Positions 45,264 through 56,748 are shown, numbered from the stretch's first letter. The stretch is DNA of 64,000 bases from Tachypleus tridentatus (GCF_004210375.1 NC_134825.1:7750001-7814000), one strand, 5' to 3'. The notes: generated from the letters alone by a model not told the origin. Translations and numbers: made by a program.

Positions 45264-47542
45264 AGCACTTATGTCAAGTTTAGTCCCGCTAGCTTCAAAT
45301 ATAGCACTACCAGGACGGCCAGGAACGCAACATTCAATGCCAGAGTCAGCTGGACGTACGTGCGTACATGACTACAAGCTAAAGTAATATGGGACAGAGA
45401 GAACACTAGTATATTACAGTAACTTGTTTCACTTATAATAACGAAAGAAAACACTGCTGTATTAGTGCCACTTGTTACGTGTTCTTATTAACTATGTTTA
45501 AAACACTTTCGAAGGCGTTGATTAAATTACATGGTGATTTATATTTTTGCCGAGGTTTCTTTTTTGTTAGACTTTTTTTTTTTGTGAAAGCAGATGCATC
45601 CAAAGTCGAATGCCTTATCTATAGAAGCTAAAAACTGGGTTTAAATATAGTGGAAGATGGGACAGGGTGTATAAACACATACAGATAATCCATTATGTAT
45701 ATTTGTGCTCAATAAAATCAAACAGGATAACTGTATTCTAGAAGCGACCTAGTACAGGTGTTTAAATGAGCATTATTAAATATAAATTACAGCCACAGTA
45801 CCTCCGATTTTACTATGGTAGTTTATCACTTAATTTATCAAATTAAAATAATAAATCCACCTGAGTCAATTATTTAATAGTAGGGCCCAGATGACCAGGT
45901 GGTTAGGACGCTCGAGTTGTAATCTGAGGGTCGTGGGTTAGAATCCCCGTCACACCAAACATGTTCGTCTTTTCAGCCATGGAAGCGTTATAATGTACGG
46001 TCAATCCCACTATTCGTTGGTAAAAGAGTAGCTCAAAGGTTGGCGGTGGGCGGTAATGTCTAGCAGCTATAATTAGACCTCAAAGTGGTCAAGAGAACGA
46101 TATATAAGGTGGAAAGAAAGTTTGTAGCTGAAAACTGAGAGTTATGCTATCAGCCGCTATTTCGCGGTTAAAAACTTACAACAAAGTTTTGAGCATTATT
46201 TCCAACTCTGATGTGGTTATGCATTAATATTGGGATTCGTCAAACTAAATGTTTCAGTGTGAAATAAACAAAGTTACTGAAGTGTAATTTTCAAACTTAG
46301 TTTATAATTTTTATTAACATTAAATAATGTATTTTGTCACACAAAACTGTTTGCAACCAACATTATTTTTTTTAACTTGAATTCGAATAAACGTTACTTA
46401 CTTATAATTTAAACGAACCAGTAAGACTTTCTCTTTTTTCTGTAGAATATCGAGTTAACACAGAATCAACTGGAAAAGGGCCGCATTAGTAATTATAAAA
46501 AGTTACGAACGAAAGCAAAGAAAAACGCAATAATATCGAACCCGCTCTACATCTGTTATACTGTACTTACTATTGGTGAGCCCTTTTGTCAAATATTAAG
46601 GTGTATTACGCCACCGATGTACACCGGACATATCGGTGGTCTAGACAATATTTATATCATCAATTACTTGAACACTGTTTCGGTTTGAAATATAGTAGGA
46701 TGGTGGACTCTGATTTTGATTAATTATATTTAAATCATTAAACATTAAAATTCGGTTTAGGATTTTTACTGACATACTTTTTTTATTACCATAATGTTTA
46801 TTATTTGTACAAAAATCATGAAATTTGTTTCTTTAAGAAGGAAATACAGCTGTACCACTCTTGGTTTATGTTTAGTTACTAAAGAGAAGGGAAATTTGTA
46901 TTCGAAACTATAATATTAAATACCAGTTGTAAAAGTTATGCCGGTTTTGAGGAATACAACCATCATCAGTCGCCCCTGACAAGGGCAAATCGAAAGAACA
47001 GAATTAGGTTTAAAATTAAATATTTTTGTCATTTAAATGTTGTAGTGAAACTAGAAGATCAGCAGAGGATTGCACATTATTTTGCCAAGATGAAAATACA
47101 AGTAATAAAACAAATTATTTAGATATGGACGGTCAGATGACAAAAAGTTTAATGAGTACAGGAGGAATTAAACTGAAGAAGCAAGTGGGAAAATGAAGTT
47201 TTTTATAGACTGACCTGGGACGTTAGCCAAATGTCATCAAAAAACAAGATGGGCAGTTGGTTTTAAAACTACAACATGAGGAGCTGGTTCAGATTCAAAA
47301 GTCGAACCAGTTTCAAGACTTGGCAGAAACTTCTGAAATAAATACCGGAGTCGAGAGTCTACTATTTTCAAAAAAAAACAGTTGTGAGTGAGAAGATGTG
47401 TAGGTATGATATAGCAGAAGAGAGATTGTTGCAGCATCAGAATTTGAGTTAATCACTGATTAATGGTTCAGCAGAATTAATGAGCTTTAACGTTGGATTA
47501 ACAGAAAAAACTCTAAGTCTACAGGGATAACATGATTGTTAA
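45264..47542. other. No gene recognised; one SINE
   Basis: Apart from the SINE at 45884-46066, unassigned. A small hairpin CCACCGATGT...ACATATCGGTGG lies at 46611-46639. Confidence 0.45.
45884..46066 (+). mobile_element. SINE family A, 3'-truncated
   Basis: Head and first half of the body to TGGCGGTGGGCGGTAATG; the tail half is absent. Confidence 0.85.
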
Positions 47543-47660
47543 TGTTTGTTTTTAAGAGCAAAGCAGCGTTGGGCTATTTGCTGTGTCCACTACAGGAAAT
47601 GGAACCCCGGATTTTAGCAAAGTCATTTCATAAAGTTACCGCAGGTTTACCAGGGGACTG
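47543..47660 (-). mobile_element. tRNA-like SINE family B, diverged copy
   Basis: On the - strand this carries the family-B layout: a tRNA-like head with CTAAAATCCGGGGTTCCATT (B-box-like) followed by the GCTTTGCT tail. Many mismatches from other copies. Confidence 0.65.
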
Positions 47661-47876
47661 ATGATAATGAGGCACTGATATATATCTAATAGAGTTATGG
47701 ACATATGGAATGATGGCACTGATATATATCTAATAGAGTTATGGACATATGGAATGATGGCAGAAAATGTTATGTGGCCGAATAGTTTTCTGGTAAGACT
47801 GGAAAGATGGATATGGAAAGCTAATCTAAGAGCGTGTCTTCCCAGGGTCATTAATCGAACATACTTAGTACAGAAA
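47640..47876 (-). pseudogene. Jockey-like LINE C-terminal fragment (left part, split by hAT)
   Basis: On the - strand from 47876, the translated sequence KYVRLMTLGRHALRLAFHIH resembles the post-catalytic LRL..GAPR segment that should follow the part at 50939-51180. That continuity across the hAT element supports a single interrupted LINE. It includes a two-copy 44-bp tandem duplication near 47657-47762. Confidence 0.6.
47657..47762. repeat. Two-copy 44-bp tandem duplication
   Basis: A unit starting GGCACTGATATATATCTAAT occurs twice in direct order within the LINE fragment, with almost no differences, so it is a recent local duplication. Confidence 0.85.
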
Positions 47877-48360
47877 GCTTACACCAGGGGTGTGCAACAG
47901 GCGGCCCGCGGGCCACAACCCGGCCCGCCAAGCCATTTAGTGTGGCCCTAGTTGTTGTAATCTAACCATGTGGCCTGATCTGTAATCCAACGCAAATGGA
48001 ATATTTTTAAAAGCATCGATCCTGCGGGATTCTCAGGCTTCGACTCGACAAACTTCTAAAATTATCTTTGCTAGAGAGGAGCAGGCCGAATTCGATTGGT
48101 CGGCCTCCTTAGGGCATGAATAGGTGACGTGCACTAGCACTATTGTCTGCGACTCAACGTCATGTCCTGAACCTCGCCTTCGCCCGCTGGCGACAATTTT
48201 CCCTAACCTCTGCTGTCCGTCATTCATTATTGGTGAAAGTTTTATTACCTTTTACAGTTACTACAAGAGATTGAAGGTAAATTGATCATTATTTAGCATA
48301 TTGTTGTGACTTTACTGAATTTATTAAAATTTTGCTTTCAGATGCATCTGATTCTATGTA

Positions 48361-48809
48361 CAGTGTGACCTCGTTATTCGCGGGGTTACGTTCTTTACCC
48401 TCCCGCGAATAGCGAAAACCGCGAATATTGGACGCAGTTTTAAAACGTATATGTATGCGATTATATACTATATGAAATGCTTCCCAAACACTAATGATAC
48501 TTATACTCATTGATGCAGTAATAATGTAGCAATATTGCATACTGTTATGTATTTCACTAAATTGTACCGTGCGTTACCGGGCTGTGCTTTGCCGTTTGCG
48601 TTGTTGGGGAAGCTGAGGCAGTCAGCCAATAGCAGTCCAATCTTGTTTGGTGAAGACGACAATTGATAAAACGGCTTGATTGAGTAAATACAACAGAAAT
48701 CTCCTCGAAAGCCCTTTCAGTCTCTGTGACCTACAAAACGCAGTTCGCGCATAACCCGCGAATATGCGGGGCCGCGAATGGCGAACCGCGAATAGGCGAG
48801 GTCACACTG
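48361..48809. mobile_element. Tigger/pogo-like MITE nested in the hAT element
   Basis: The ends CAGTGTGACCTCG and CGAGGTCACACTG are inverted repeats, flanked by TA on each side (48359-48360 and 48810-48811). The arms contain repeated TTCGCGG/CCGCGAA motifs. At 449 bp with no open frame, it is a non-autonomous element. It lies in the hAT 5' non-coding region. Confidence 0.88.
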
Positions 48810-48979
48810 TATTTTGCTATTCTCAATTAATTTAAGTACCGAAAGGCTATGATCGGGATGCCAATTTAGAAACATGTGTTTCTGTCCATAAGAGGTTCCA
48901 TGTGTAAATAAATTCTATGTTTTTTTCTACTTTGCTATTTTCGTGAGAATAATTTTGTTTTGATTTCAGGGCTAGTAAA

Positions 48980-50768
48980 ATGTCAGCAGTTAAGAAACGA
49001 AAATTGATGATGAGGGAAGGTTATTCAACAGTGAATGGTGCACAAAATATCTTGTTGTCCCACATAATCAAGGTGTTGTCTGCCTCGTCTGTCAAACTAC
49101 AATTGCAGTCATGAAAGAGTACAATATTAAGCGACATTACGCAACTAAGCACTCCTCCCAGTTTGATGAAATTGTTGGTCAGGCACGAAAGGACAAAATT
49201 GAACATTTAAAACATCCATTGAAAAGCAACAAGGTGTTTTTACCACTTTCAAGAAAAATTCAGAACTGGTGACAAAACTGAGTTTTAAGCTTTGTGAATG
49301 TATGGCAGAAAAGGGAAAGCCTTTCAGTGATGGAGAATTTATTAAAATTGTTTAACAATATTCACAGAATATGCATGTCCAGAGAAAAAATATTTGGTGG
49401 AGCAAACTAGCCTTTCCCGCTTTACTGTCTCACGCAGGACAAAAGATCTTTCAGAGGACATCAAAGAAACTTTGAAAGAGAGATTGAATTCGTGTGAAGC
49501 TTTCAGTCTGGCTTTGGATGAAAGCACTGATATCAATGACACATCCCAACTTGTCATTTTCATCAGAGCTGTTACTGCAGGCTTTGATGTTTTCGAAGAG
49601 TTTTAGATATGGCAAGCCTTTCCTCCACAACCACAGGACAGGATATTTGTGAACAAGTGCTTAAGGTTGTAGAAAAGTTTGAACTGAATCCTTATAAATT
49701 ATGTGGTGTTACAACAGATGGTGCTCCTTCCATGACAGGTAGGACAAATGGATTCACCAAGAAATTTCTAACTGCAATTGGAGCACAAGACGTAGTTGTA
49801 AGCCATTGCATTATTCACCAAGAGAGCTTGTGCACCAAAGTTCTGGATTTTGCAGAAGTCATGAAAAATGTCGTCCAATGCGTAAATTATATTCGAACAC
49901 GAGGATTAAATCATCGACAATTTAAAACTTTTTAGATGAGCTGGACAGTGAGTATTCAGATGTTTTGTACTTCTCTGCTGTACGTTGGCTTAGTAGAGCT
50001 GCTACTTTGAAGAGATTCTGGAATCTGCGAGAGGAGATTAAGTTCTTCATGGAGAGCAAACGTCAGAATGTGGACTTCTTGAGCAATGAGAACTGGCTGA
50101 ATGACTTAGCATTCCTCACAGACATTACACAGCATCTGTCTGATTTAAACTTAAAACTACAAGGGAAAAGTCAACTTGTGAATAAGTTGTTTGAGCATAT
50201 TTGTGCTTTTGAGAAGAAATTGGAACTTTTCCAGGTTCAGTTGAGAAGAGCCATATTGACCCATTTTACATGTCTTGCAACCAGGAAACTGGAATTTCCT
50301 AATCTGGATTGCACCAAATATGGAACCAGTGTACAAAAGCTGCGTGATGAGTTTGCAAACAGATTTCCAGATTTCAGACAAACTGAAATTAGATTGAAAT
50401 TGTTCGCTCAACCTTTTGATTTGGCAGTGGAAGACAGTCCTGATGATTGCCAAATGGAACTCATTGAACTGCAGGCTGACATGGACACTAAAAGGAAATT
50501 CTCTGAAAACAGTTTGCTAGACTTTTACAAACTCTGTGTACGTGAAAAGTTTCCCAATTTGTCCCGTCATGCACAAAGAATTGCCTCCCTTTTTGGTAGC
50601 ACCTACTGCTGTGAGCAATTTTTCTCCAAAATGAAGCTCATCAAAACCAAATGTAGAAGTCAGCTGACTGATGAACATTTGACCAGTCAGTTAAGAGTGG
50701 CAACCACTTCTGTCAAAGCTGATATTGACAAGCTCTGCAAGGACTCTAAATTTCAAGTGTCGCACTAA
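48980..50768 (+). pseudogene. hAT transposase (GTF2IRD2/Charlie8-like), frameshifted
   Basis: The encoded protein opens with MSAVKKRK, then a BED-type zinc finger (CLVCQ...HYATKH, bases about 49079-49150) reached after one frameshift. The next blocks are SRRTKDLSEDI and ALDESTDINDTSQL (first catalytic Asp, about 49510-49560), then GVTTDGAPSMTGR (second Asp, about 49705-49745), then HCIIHQESLC. A long stretch open from 49965 to 50768 ends in the hAT dimerisation segment with ...RIASLFGSTYCCEQFFSKMKL-type sequence. Frameshifts occur near 49007, 49210, 49350, 49603 and 49934; the last two are both at TTTTAG, consistent with single-base T-run errors. Few lesions and perfect TSDs suggest a fairly recent insertion, but this copy cannot make transposase as it stands. 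Confidence 0.92.
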
Positions 50769-50938
50769 AATGATCACTCATGCAAAAATATAAAATATTA
50801 TTGCTTGCATTTTGAGAATTTTTTTTAATTTATTGTGCATGTACACGAATAAGCTTGTTTTTTAAGTGGCCCCGCTTGATTGATGAAGTTGGTTATATGG
50901 CCCACCGACGAAAAATGTTGCACACCCCTGGCTTACAC

Positions 50939-51480
50939 TAACGCAGTATGACTGTAGGTAATACACGAATTAACAAACAATTTATAAGCACAAAGTAAAA
51001 TTGGATAATTTAATTCCCAATAGGTTCCAGTGATGCACTGCATGAAATTGTTTCTCTTGACGGATTTGGAGCAGGTTGCAGTAAAGTAGTTGGGCTCCCA
51101 GATGAGATACTTATCATAGGTCACGCCCAGATATTGGACGAAGTCTGAAGTCTGAATGAAAAAAATGATCAATAAAGACGCTGAAGATCATGCCTAAGTT
51201 ATTGTAGTTTTAGGACTGTTCAGTAAGACGTCGTGGTTCATATCATTGGAGAAAACAATTAACAGCTTGCTGTAGGTCCGTGTTAAAAATAAGAGTTTTC
51301 ATACTGGGCGAATGTGTGTGTAACTGGTACACTAACAAGATGGATAGGATAGTCAGGTTGTGGTATATCTGAACTACAGAGTAGTAAAGAAAAAACAACA
51401 ACAAAGCCCTTTGGAACACCTGCAAAAATGTTCAAGAGTTGAAATAAAGCGTTCTTTAGTGAGATGACGACACAGCGAAC
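50939..51480 (-). pseudogene. Jockey-like LINE reverse transcriptase, 3' half (right part, split by hAT)
   Basis: Read on the - strand, 51425-51340 gives a GVPKGFV...DIPQPDYPI segment, a decayed GVPQG...DIP reverse-transcriptase motif. Bases 51140-50945 give VQYLGVTYDKYLIWEP and then ...LCAYKLFVNSCITYS, the typical YLGV..D..L.W and LY.ALV.S.L.Y motifs of Jockey-like elements. The active-site FADD is not recognisable. The frame is broken several times. The hAT element interrupts the LINE at 50930. Sequence up to about 52130 may belong to the same LINE, but I cannot show it. Confidence 0.8.
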
Positions 51481-52209
51481 AAAAAAAAAAAAAGTTGTAA
51501 GTTAAACGTAAGTAATAGGTACTTTCATGGACTGTCGTTTATAAATCAGTTGAAGATTTCAAACGGTATTACGTACAGACTCAAAACTGAAAAACAAGGG
51601 GCAATATGAGAAAGTGGTGATAACGTTAGACAAATTGGAAGGCTGGTCCAGAGTGAAAAATCAGTGCCAAAACCAGCTTAAAATTAGAGCAGGAAATTGT
51701 TTTATGAAATAAAGCAATGGAGCCAAAAGACTAAAATATGCCATCTTGCTGAAAACACTCCTAGGACTAACATGTCAGTAAGATTTCACTAATGAAGAAA
51801 CATTATCAGACTTAGCAAATAGAAAGATCTTGGAAAATGTCATGAGTAAAAGATAAATTTAATGCGTAATGAAAGTAAAAAAGGATAAAGAGTATTTGCG
51901 AGGGATATTCCATAAACGGAAGTATATAACGTTGTATGAAACCCATTATGTAGCTTGTTTGTTACTTAAAGCACAGTAAATGTCAGAAACAGTAACATAC
52001 GCACTCAAGAATATCATCCAGGTCAGGGAAAAAGTTAGTGGTGAGTAATGGAAGGTGGATGTTGGCTGAAATAACTGAAGCTAGTTTTGTATAATGGTAG
52101 AGTGTATATCTATATGATGTTTTTATTTGTATTTTACTTACCAATGTGAATTATTCTTATATAACATTCAAGGATTTTCAAGTTAAAGATTATAAAATTA
52201 TTTGAATCT

Positions 52210-52395
52210 GGGCTAAAAGTCAGTTTACAAGATTCGTGATGACGAGAAACCCATTGAAGTACTTCGTCCCAACGAGAAACCTCTGAAGATGATCTGAGAA
52301 AGTCAATACGTTGTTCTCTGCTTTATTAGTAAAAGTGTTAATACCCATACCAGCCGTCTTTATATATTTTTTCAGTTTGCAAGATCCATTCTTTT
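52210..52395. repeat. Relative of the FAM72-intron palindrome, rearranged
   Basis: Bases 52222-52262 (GTGATGACGAGAAACCCATT) match the reverse complement of the flank at 56762-56800. Bases 52283-52372 (CTGAAGATGATCTGAGAAAG; AATACCCATACCAGCCGTCTT) match the right arm. So the same inverted arrangement is present in reduced form. Confidence 0.75.
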
Positions 52396-52468
52396 TCGAT
52401 GTCAGTTACCAACATAGCAAGTGGAAGGTTGAAATTTATTCTCCCTATAGGAAACTTTTCTACCCTTC

Positions 52469-52527
52469 TTTTACCAACGAATATTCCAAGAGTTGGCGGT
52501 GGGTAATGTTGACTAGCTGCCTTCCCA
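52469..52527. mobile_element. Rearranged SINE A fragments
   Basis: TTTTACCAACGAAT in one orientation is joined to CCAAGAGTTGGCGGTGGGT in the other, a small rearranged remnant next to the mariner-like element. Confidence 0.6.
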
Positions 52528-52532
52528 TATTG

Positions 52533-53052
52533 TACAGGGAGTTCGGAAAGTCACTGTGCAGTTTTGTAATCATGTTTTATTCAGTATATTTCAAGCCAGT
52601 AACTGATAGCGGTGTTTAGAAACAAAATATGAAGGATCCAGGCCTGTATTGATGCCAACGGGGGTCACTTTCAACATTGTTTATAATTGTCATTCATATT
52701 TTTTTGTTTGTTTGTTTTTGAATTTCGCACAAAGCTACTCGAGGGCTATCTGTGCTAGCCGTCCCTAATTTAGTAGTGTAAGACTAGAGGGAAGGCAGCT
52801 AGTCATCACCACCCACCGCCAACTCTTGGGCTACTCTTTTACCAACGAATAGTGGGATTGACCGTCACCTTATACGCCCCCACGGCTTGGAGGGCGAGCA
52901 TGTTTAGCGCGACGCTGGCGCAAACCCGCGACCCTCGGATTACGACTCGCACGCCTTACGCGCTGTCATTCATATTTACCTCCTATATTCTGTATTGAAA
53001 CATGTCTGTTAATAAATATGTAAGTGCACAGTGACTTTCTGAACACCATGTA
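52533..53052 (+). mobile_element. Deleted mariner-like element split by a SINE
   Basis: The left end TACAGGGAGTTCGGAAAGTC and the right end, read on the - strand as TACATGGTGTTCAGAAAGTC, are inverted repeats with TA at the boundaries. Without the SINE the element is about 235 bp. It keeps the end of a transposase frame, CIDANGGHFQHCL followed by TAA at 52684-52686. The SINE at 52703-52973 lies between duplicated TGTCATTCATATTT. Confidence 0.88.
52703..52973 (-). mobile_element. SINE family A inside a mariner-like element
   Basis: Bounded by TGTCATTCATATTT at 52689-52702 and 52974-52987 (14 bp, perfect). The first bases of the tRNA-like head are missing. Confidence 0.95.
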
Positions 53053-53434
53053 TATCATTTCGAAGTCAGGAACGGCTAGAAGAAATAACCATCACGAAGC
53101 TTTGTACGAAAATTCAACAAACGAACAAATTGAAATGTTAAAATTTATCGTTGTGTAAGCATTATTTTGGTGCGATTAGATATTATTTGTAATTTCTCGT
53201 AACGATTTAAATATTCCAAGCGTGGGTATATCATCCACCAATAGGAATGAACGTAACAAAATCGAACACCATTAACAACTAGCTGTCTCTGTCAGCTGGT
53301 TTGAGTAACAAGAAGGTGTATTGCCCTCGGTCGGTATTTATGTCGTTTTTGTAGAACGCACGGAAAAGATACATAATTCTGTTTCTTTGGTTGATAAGAT
53401 AGCTGAAATGTTTTAACATAATTTTGCTTCAAAT
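53053..53434 (+). promoter_or_regulatory. FAM72 5' flank, probable promoter and 5'UTR
   Basis: This is the 380 bases between the mariner-like element ending at 53052 and the FAM72 ATG. There is no recognised repeat in it and no clear TATA box at a convincing position. The promoter assignment rests only on position, so it is an inference. Confidence 0.4.
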
Positions 53435-53604
53435 ATGTCCCCAAATTATAATAAAAAAGACGGTTGTTCTTCCTTCGGTAGTAAACCAGTATATATCTTA
53501 GAATGTCGTGAATGTGATTATCGGCTTTGTTTTCGAGGAATGAAGGCCATTTTGCTTGCAGACACTAGAATAGAACTATATTCGACTGATCTACCTCCGT
53601 CTGA
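53435..53604 (+). CDS. FAM72: FAM72 orthologue, exon 1 (residues 1-56 plus two bases)
   Basis: This is the first coding exon of a FAM72-family protein, a small cysteine-rich protein of about 149 residues in human. From knowledge of the family, mammalian FAM72A binds the uracil-DNA glycosylase UNG2 and promotes its loss. Seen here: the ATG is preceded by an in-frame TAA at 53414-53416, which fixes the start. Residues 20-32 hold C24, C27 and C32 (motif ILECRECDYRLC), followed by the hallmark block RGMKAILLADTRIELYSTDL (residues 34-53), close to the vertebrate RGMKAVLLADTEIDLFSTD block. The exon ends at a GTAAGC donor (53605) in phase 2; its last two bases GA plus the first C of exon 2 make Asp57. 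No stop or frameshift is present, so the gene looks functional. It is the clearest host gene in the window. Confidence 0.93.
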
Positions 53605-55142
53605 GTAAGCAATGTTATAAAAGTAAAAATTTCAGTTAAAATGAACTGAATAATTAAAACAAGATATATATACCACTTCATACTCAGTTACAGTTGTTTC
53701 TGATCGTTTGTGTGTTGCGATATTAGACTGTTACAGTGTAGTTGTGGGTGCAAGTTGACTATTGTTGGTGCTACAGTTTTTGTTAGACGTAGCAGTAATA
53801 TTGATATTAATAATAAAACTTCATTGTAATATTGTATTAATGCGGTATAACTAACTTACTTTAGTAACTTATAAGTGTCTATAACTTGTTCAGCTTCAAG
53901 TTCAAGATAGAACGAATAGCTTTCTAGTTTCGTTACACTGCCCTTTATAGCAAGTTTATGAAGTTGAGGAAGTTGCAGTGATTCAACAGTGAAGTTGTGA
54001 AATATAAGATTTTTACTCTTGATATAAATAAACTAAGACTGTCGAACATTAATTTTCTCAAGTTTCTAACACTAATTTTTTGAGATAGGGTGAATATTCA
54101 TTTAAATCAATTATTACTATTAACCTGATAATTACATTTGATGCTTTAAAGGTAATAATGCTAAAGTGAAATAGTTTGTTATTGTGGACTTCATATTCAC
54201 TGTTTATTGATAGTCTAAATAAAAATTAAAAGTACTAACATTTTGATTTTAAATATATTCAAATAACGAAACAGTGAAAGTAATATAGCAATAAACAACT
54301 TAAACCAGTAAGTTATACAGTAATATGGCTAGTGTGTGAAATTATACAAAGAGAAACAAAGAAAGAGAAAAATGTGTAATTTGATTTTAAAATCTTGCTC
54401 TGAAAAATCTTAATGTCTTGTTTTTCTAGCACTAAGTTTTAATTAATTAATGTTGAATATATGTGTCCTTTGTCAATTCCCACAAAAAGGCAGCTTAAAG
54501 TTTAAGCACCAGTGTATTAAACATTACAGTTGCTGATTTAATGAAAATAATACTTTGTGAGCTCAGCAGAACACACTGAGAAGTAACAATTTCTATTTGA
54601 TTTCATGTTAGTTTTCTTTATCATTCATATTTTTTATCTCTGTTGTTTAGTTCAACTGTACTTGCTTTAAAAAAAATAATTTACCTGACTTCTGTTTCTA
54701 ATGTATATTAAACATTAAATATGTAATTTTGTTTAAAAAACTGATGCCAGTTTTCCCTGGTAGCAATGTATTGATACTGTACTTGTGTGTGAAAAATGAA
54801 TCTTCAGTAATGTGATCCGTAATACTGTGGTTTTGTCATTTGATATGTAATCTCGTGGACTAGCATAAAACTCGAAATATTACCATCTTAACATCCAATC
54901 GGAGCAAACTGTGTACTTAGATCAAAACAGCAGGCTAGTAATGACTATAGATAAGTAAATACACTTTTTTGTTTTTTTACTTTATTGCTGATAAAGATTA
55001 GAATGTATTTTTATCTATAGATGCTCTTAATTATATTTTTACGTGTAATTTAAGTGAGACTGGCAAGAGAAGTTTTAGATATTTCAAGAAATAAATTATT
55101 ACTTACTGCCTCACAATTATCTCTGATTTAATAGTATTTTGA

Positions 55143-55650
55143 AAATTGTTTGATATTGTTCTTTAGTATGACATTGACTGATTAGGTTTAATTGTTTGAC
55201 ACGGTTCTTTAGTGTGGCATTGACTGATTAGGTTTAATTGTTTGGCACGGTTCTTTAGTGTGGCATTGACTGATTAGGTTTAATTGCTTGGCACGGTTCT
55301 TTAGTGTGGTATTGACTGATTAGGTTTAATTGCTTGGCACGGTTCTTTAGTGTGGCATTGACTGATTAGGTTTAATTGCTTGGCACGGTTCTCTAGTGTG
55401 GCATTGACTGATTAGGCTTAATTGCTTGGCACGGTTCTCTAGTGTGGCATTGACTGATTAGGCTTAATTGCTTGGCACGGTTCTCTAGTGTGGCATTGAC
55501 TGATTAGGCTTAATTGCTTGGCACGGTTCTCTAGTGTGGCATTGACTGATTAGGCTTAATTGCTTGGCACGGTTCTCTAGTGTGGCATTGACTGATTAGG
55601 CTTAATTGCTTGGCACGGTTCTCTAGTGTGGCATTGACTGATTAGGTTTT
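55143..55650. repeat. 46-bp minisatellite in FAM72 intron 1
   Basis: About 11 units of GGCACGGTTCTCTAGTGTGG CATTGACTGATTAGG. Units change from left to right: TTTGACAC to TTGGCAC, then GGTTTAATT to GGCTTAATT and TTCTTTAG to TTCTCTAG. The right-hand units are identical. Confidence 0.95.
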
Positions 55651-56578
55651 TCCTCTTCTGGCTCTCATTTTCTTTCCCTCATTTGTTGATATTTTGCATA
55701 TGACATATCAACAATGCTGTTGTCTCTTCCTTGAAAGTTTGTTAGAGAATTATATATATAGTTAGGAAGCCCTTATCGTGCATTGAATTTTGTTTTTCAT
55801 TTACTGATTTATTGAACGTGATTAAGTTTTATAAGTTATCTTGCACTGATAGTTATGTGGTTGACATGTTACATTGATAAAGTAATTGGTTGATGTGTTA
55901 CATTGGTTCACAAACTGAGAATCTTTTTTTTTTTTTTTGACAGGTTGAGTTTATTTTGAGTTCTCTGTTTAGTTTGTCTTGGATTCTTTCCAACATGTAG
56001 TCGAGCAATAAGCTAAATAAAGTGAAGGGTTAAAAACTTTTAAAAATGTAAAATTTAATATACATTTACTATTGAATTATGATGGAAATCAGTAAAGTTG
56101 GTGTATCAAGCTTGAAGCAGGCAGTTTTGACAAGATAGTTGTAGATGTTAACAAGCTTAGCTGGCAAAAATGTGTTTCATCAGTCTGCAATACTACCTCA
56201 AATTTCAACATGACCATCTACAGGAGCTATGTCCACATTACGCAACTGCAGTCTATACTCTACCCCTATGTGCTGGGAAATATTATGGTAGTTTGTATTT
56301 TATTGTTAATGAATTTATTAAGAGTTTAGAAAGACAGTGCATCTCTACCTGTTCCAAATTTCTCTGAGCATGTGGGTGGAAACTATAAACTCTTGTTGGA
56401 GAAGAAGACTGCTGGAATGTTAAAAATCACTTCTATAAGAAATGACCAAACTGACATATGTCTGGCTGAGTTAGAACATTTAAATTGGATTAAACAAGTT
56501 CAATTCAGTTTTAAGTACAAGAAAATCTTGTTTATTTAGAATTCTGAAGCTACTGAAAAAGAAATTCTTCCTTGGCCT

Positions 56579-56748
56579 GTATTCTCAAGACGGCTGGTAT
56601 GGATATTAGGACTAATCAAAATTACAGAACAACGTTTAGACCTTTTTAGGTCATTTTCAGGTTAACATGAAGATGACCTAAGAAGGTTGAAACATTGTTC
56701 TGTAATTTTAATTAGTGCTAATATCCATACCAGCTGTCTTGAGAATAC
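56579..56748. repeat. 170-bp palindrome without spacer
   Basis: Two inverted 85-base arms meet at GTTAAC (56661-56666), with about nine mismatches. Ends are GTATTCTCAAGAC and GTCTTGAGAATAC. The right arm has TGAAGATGACC...GGTTGAAAC, a motif recurring at 52283. Confidence 0.93.

Larger units (their letters stand above)
47885..50930 (+). mobile_element. hAT transposon (3,046 bp) with TIRs and perfect 8-bp TSD
   Basis: The left terminus begins CAGGGGTGTGCAAC and the right end is its inverted partner (GTTGCACACCCCTG). The element is flanked on both sides by GCTTACAC (47877-47884 and 50931-50938), the 8-bp duplication expected for hAT transposons. It encodes a hAT transposase of the type captured in vertebrate GTF2IRD2 (Charlie8-like), broken by a few frameshifts. 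It sits inside a Jockey-like LINE and itself contains a 449-bp Tigger-like MITE at 48361-48809. Confidence 0.95.

Noticed and set aside
46930..47010. Another CTGACAAGG...CGAAAG hammerhead-like arrangement
   Set aside because: The core is too incomplete (GAAAG, no matching stem II) to list with the other candidates.
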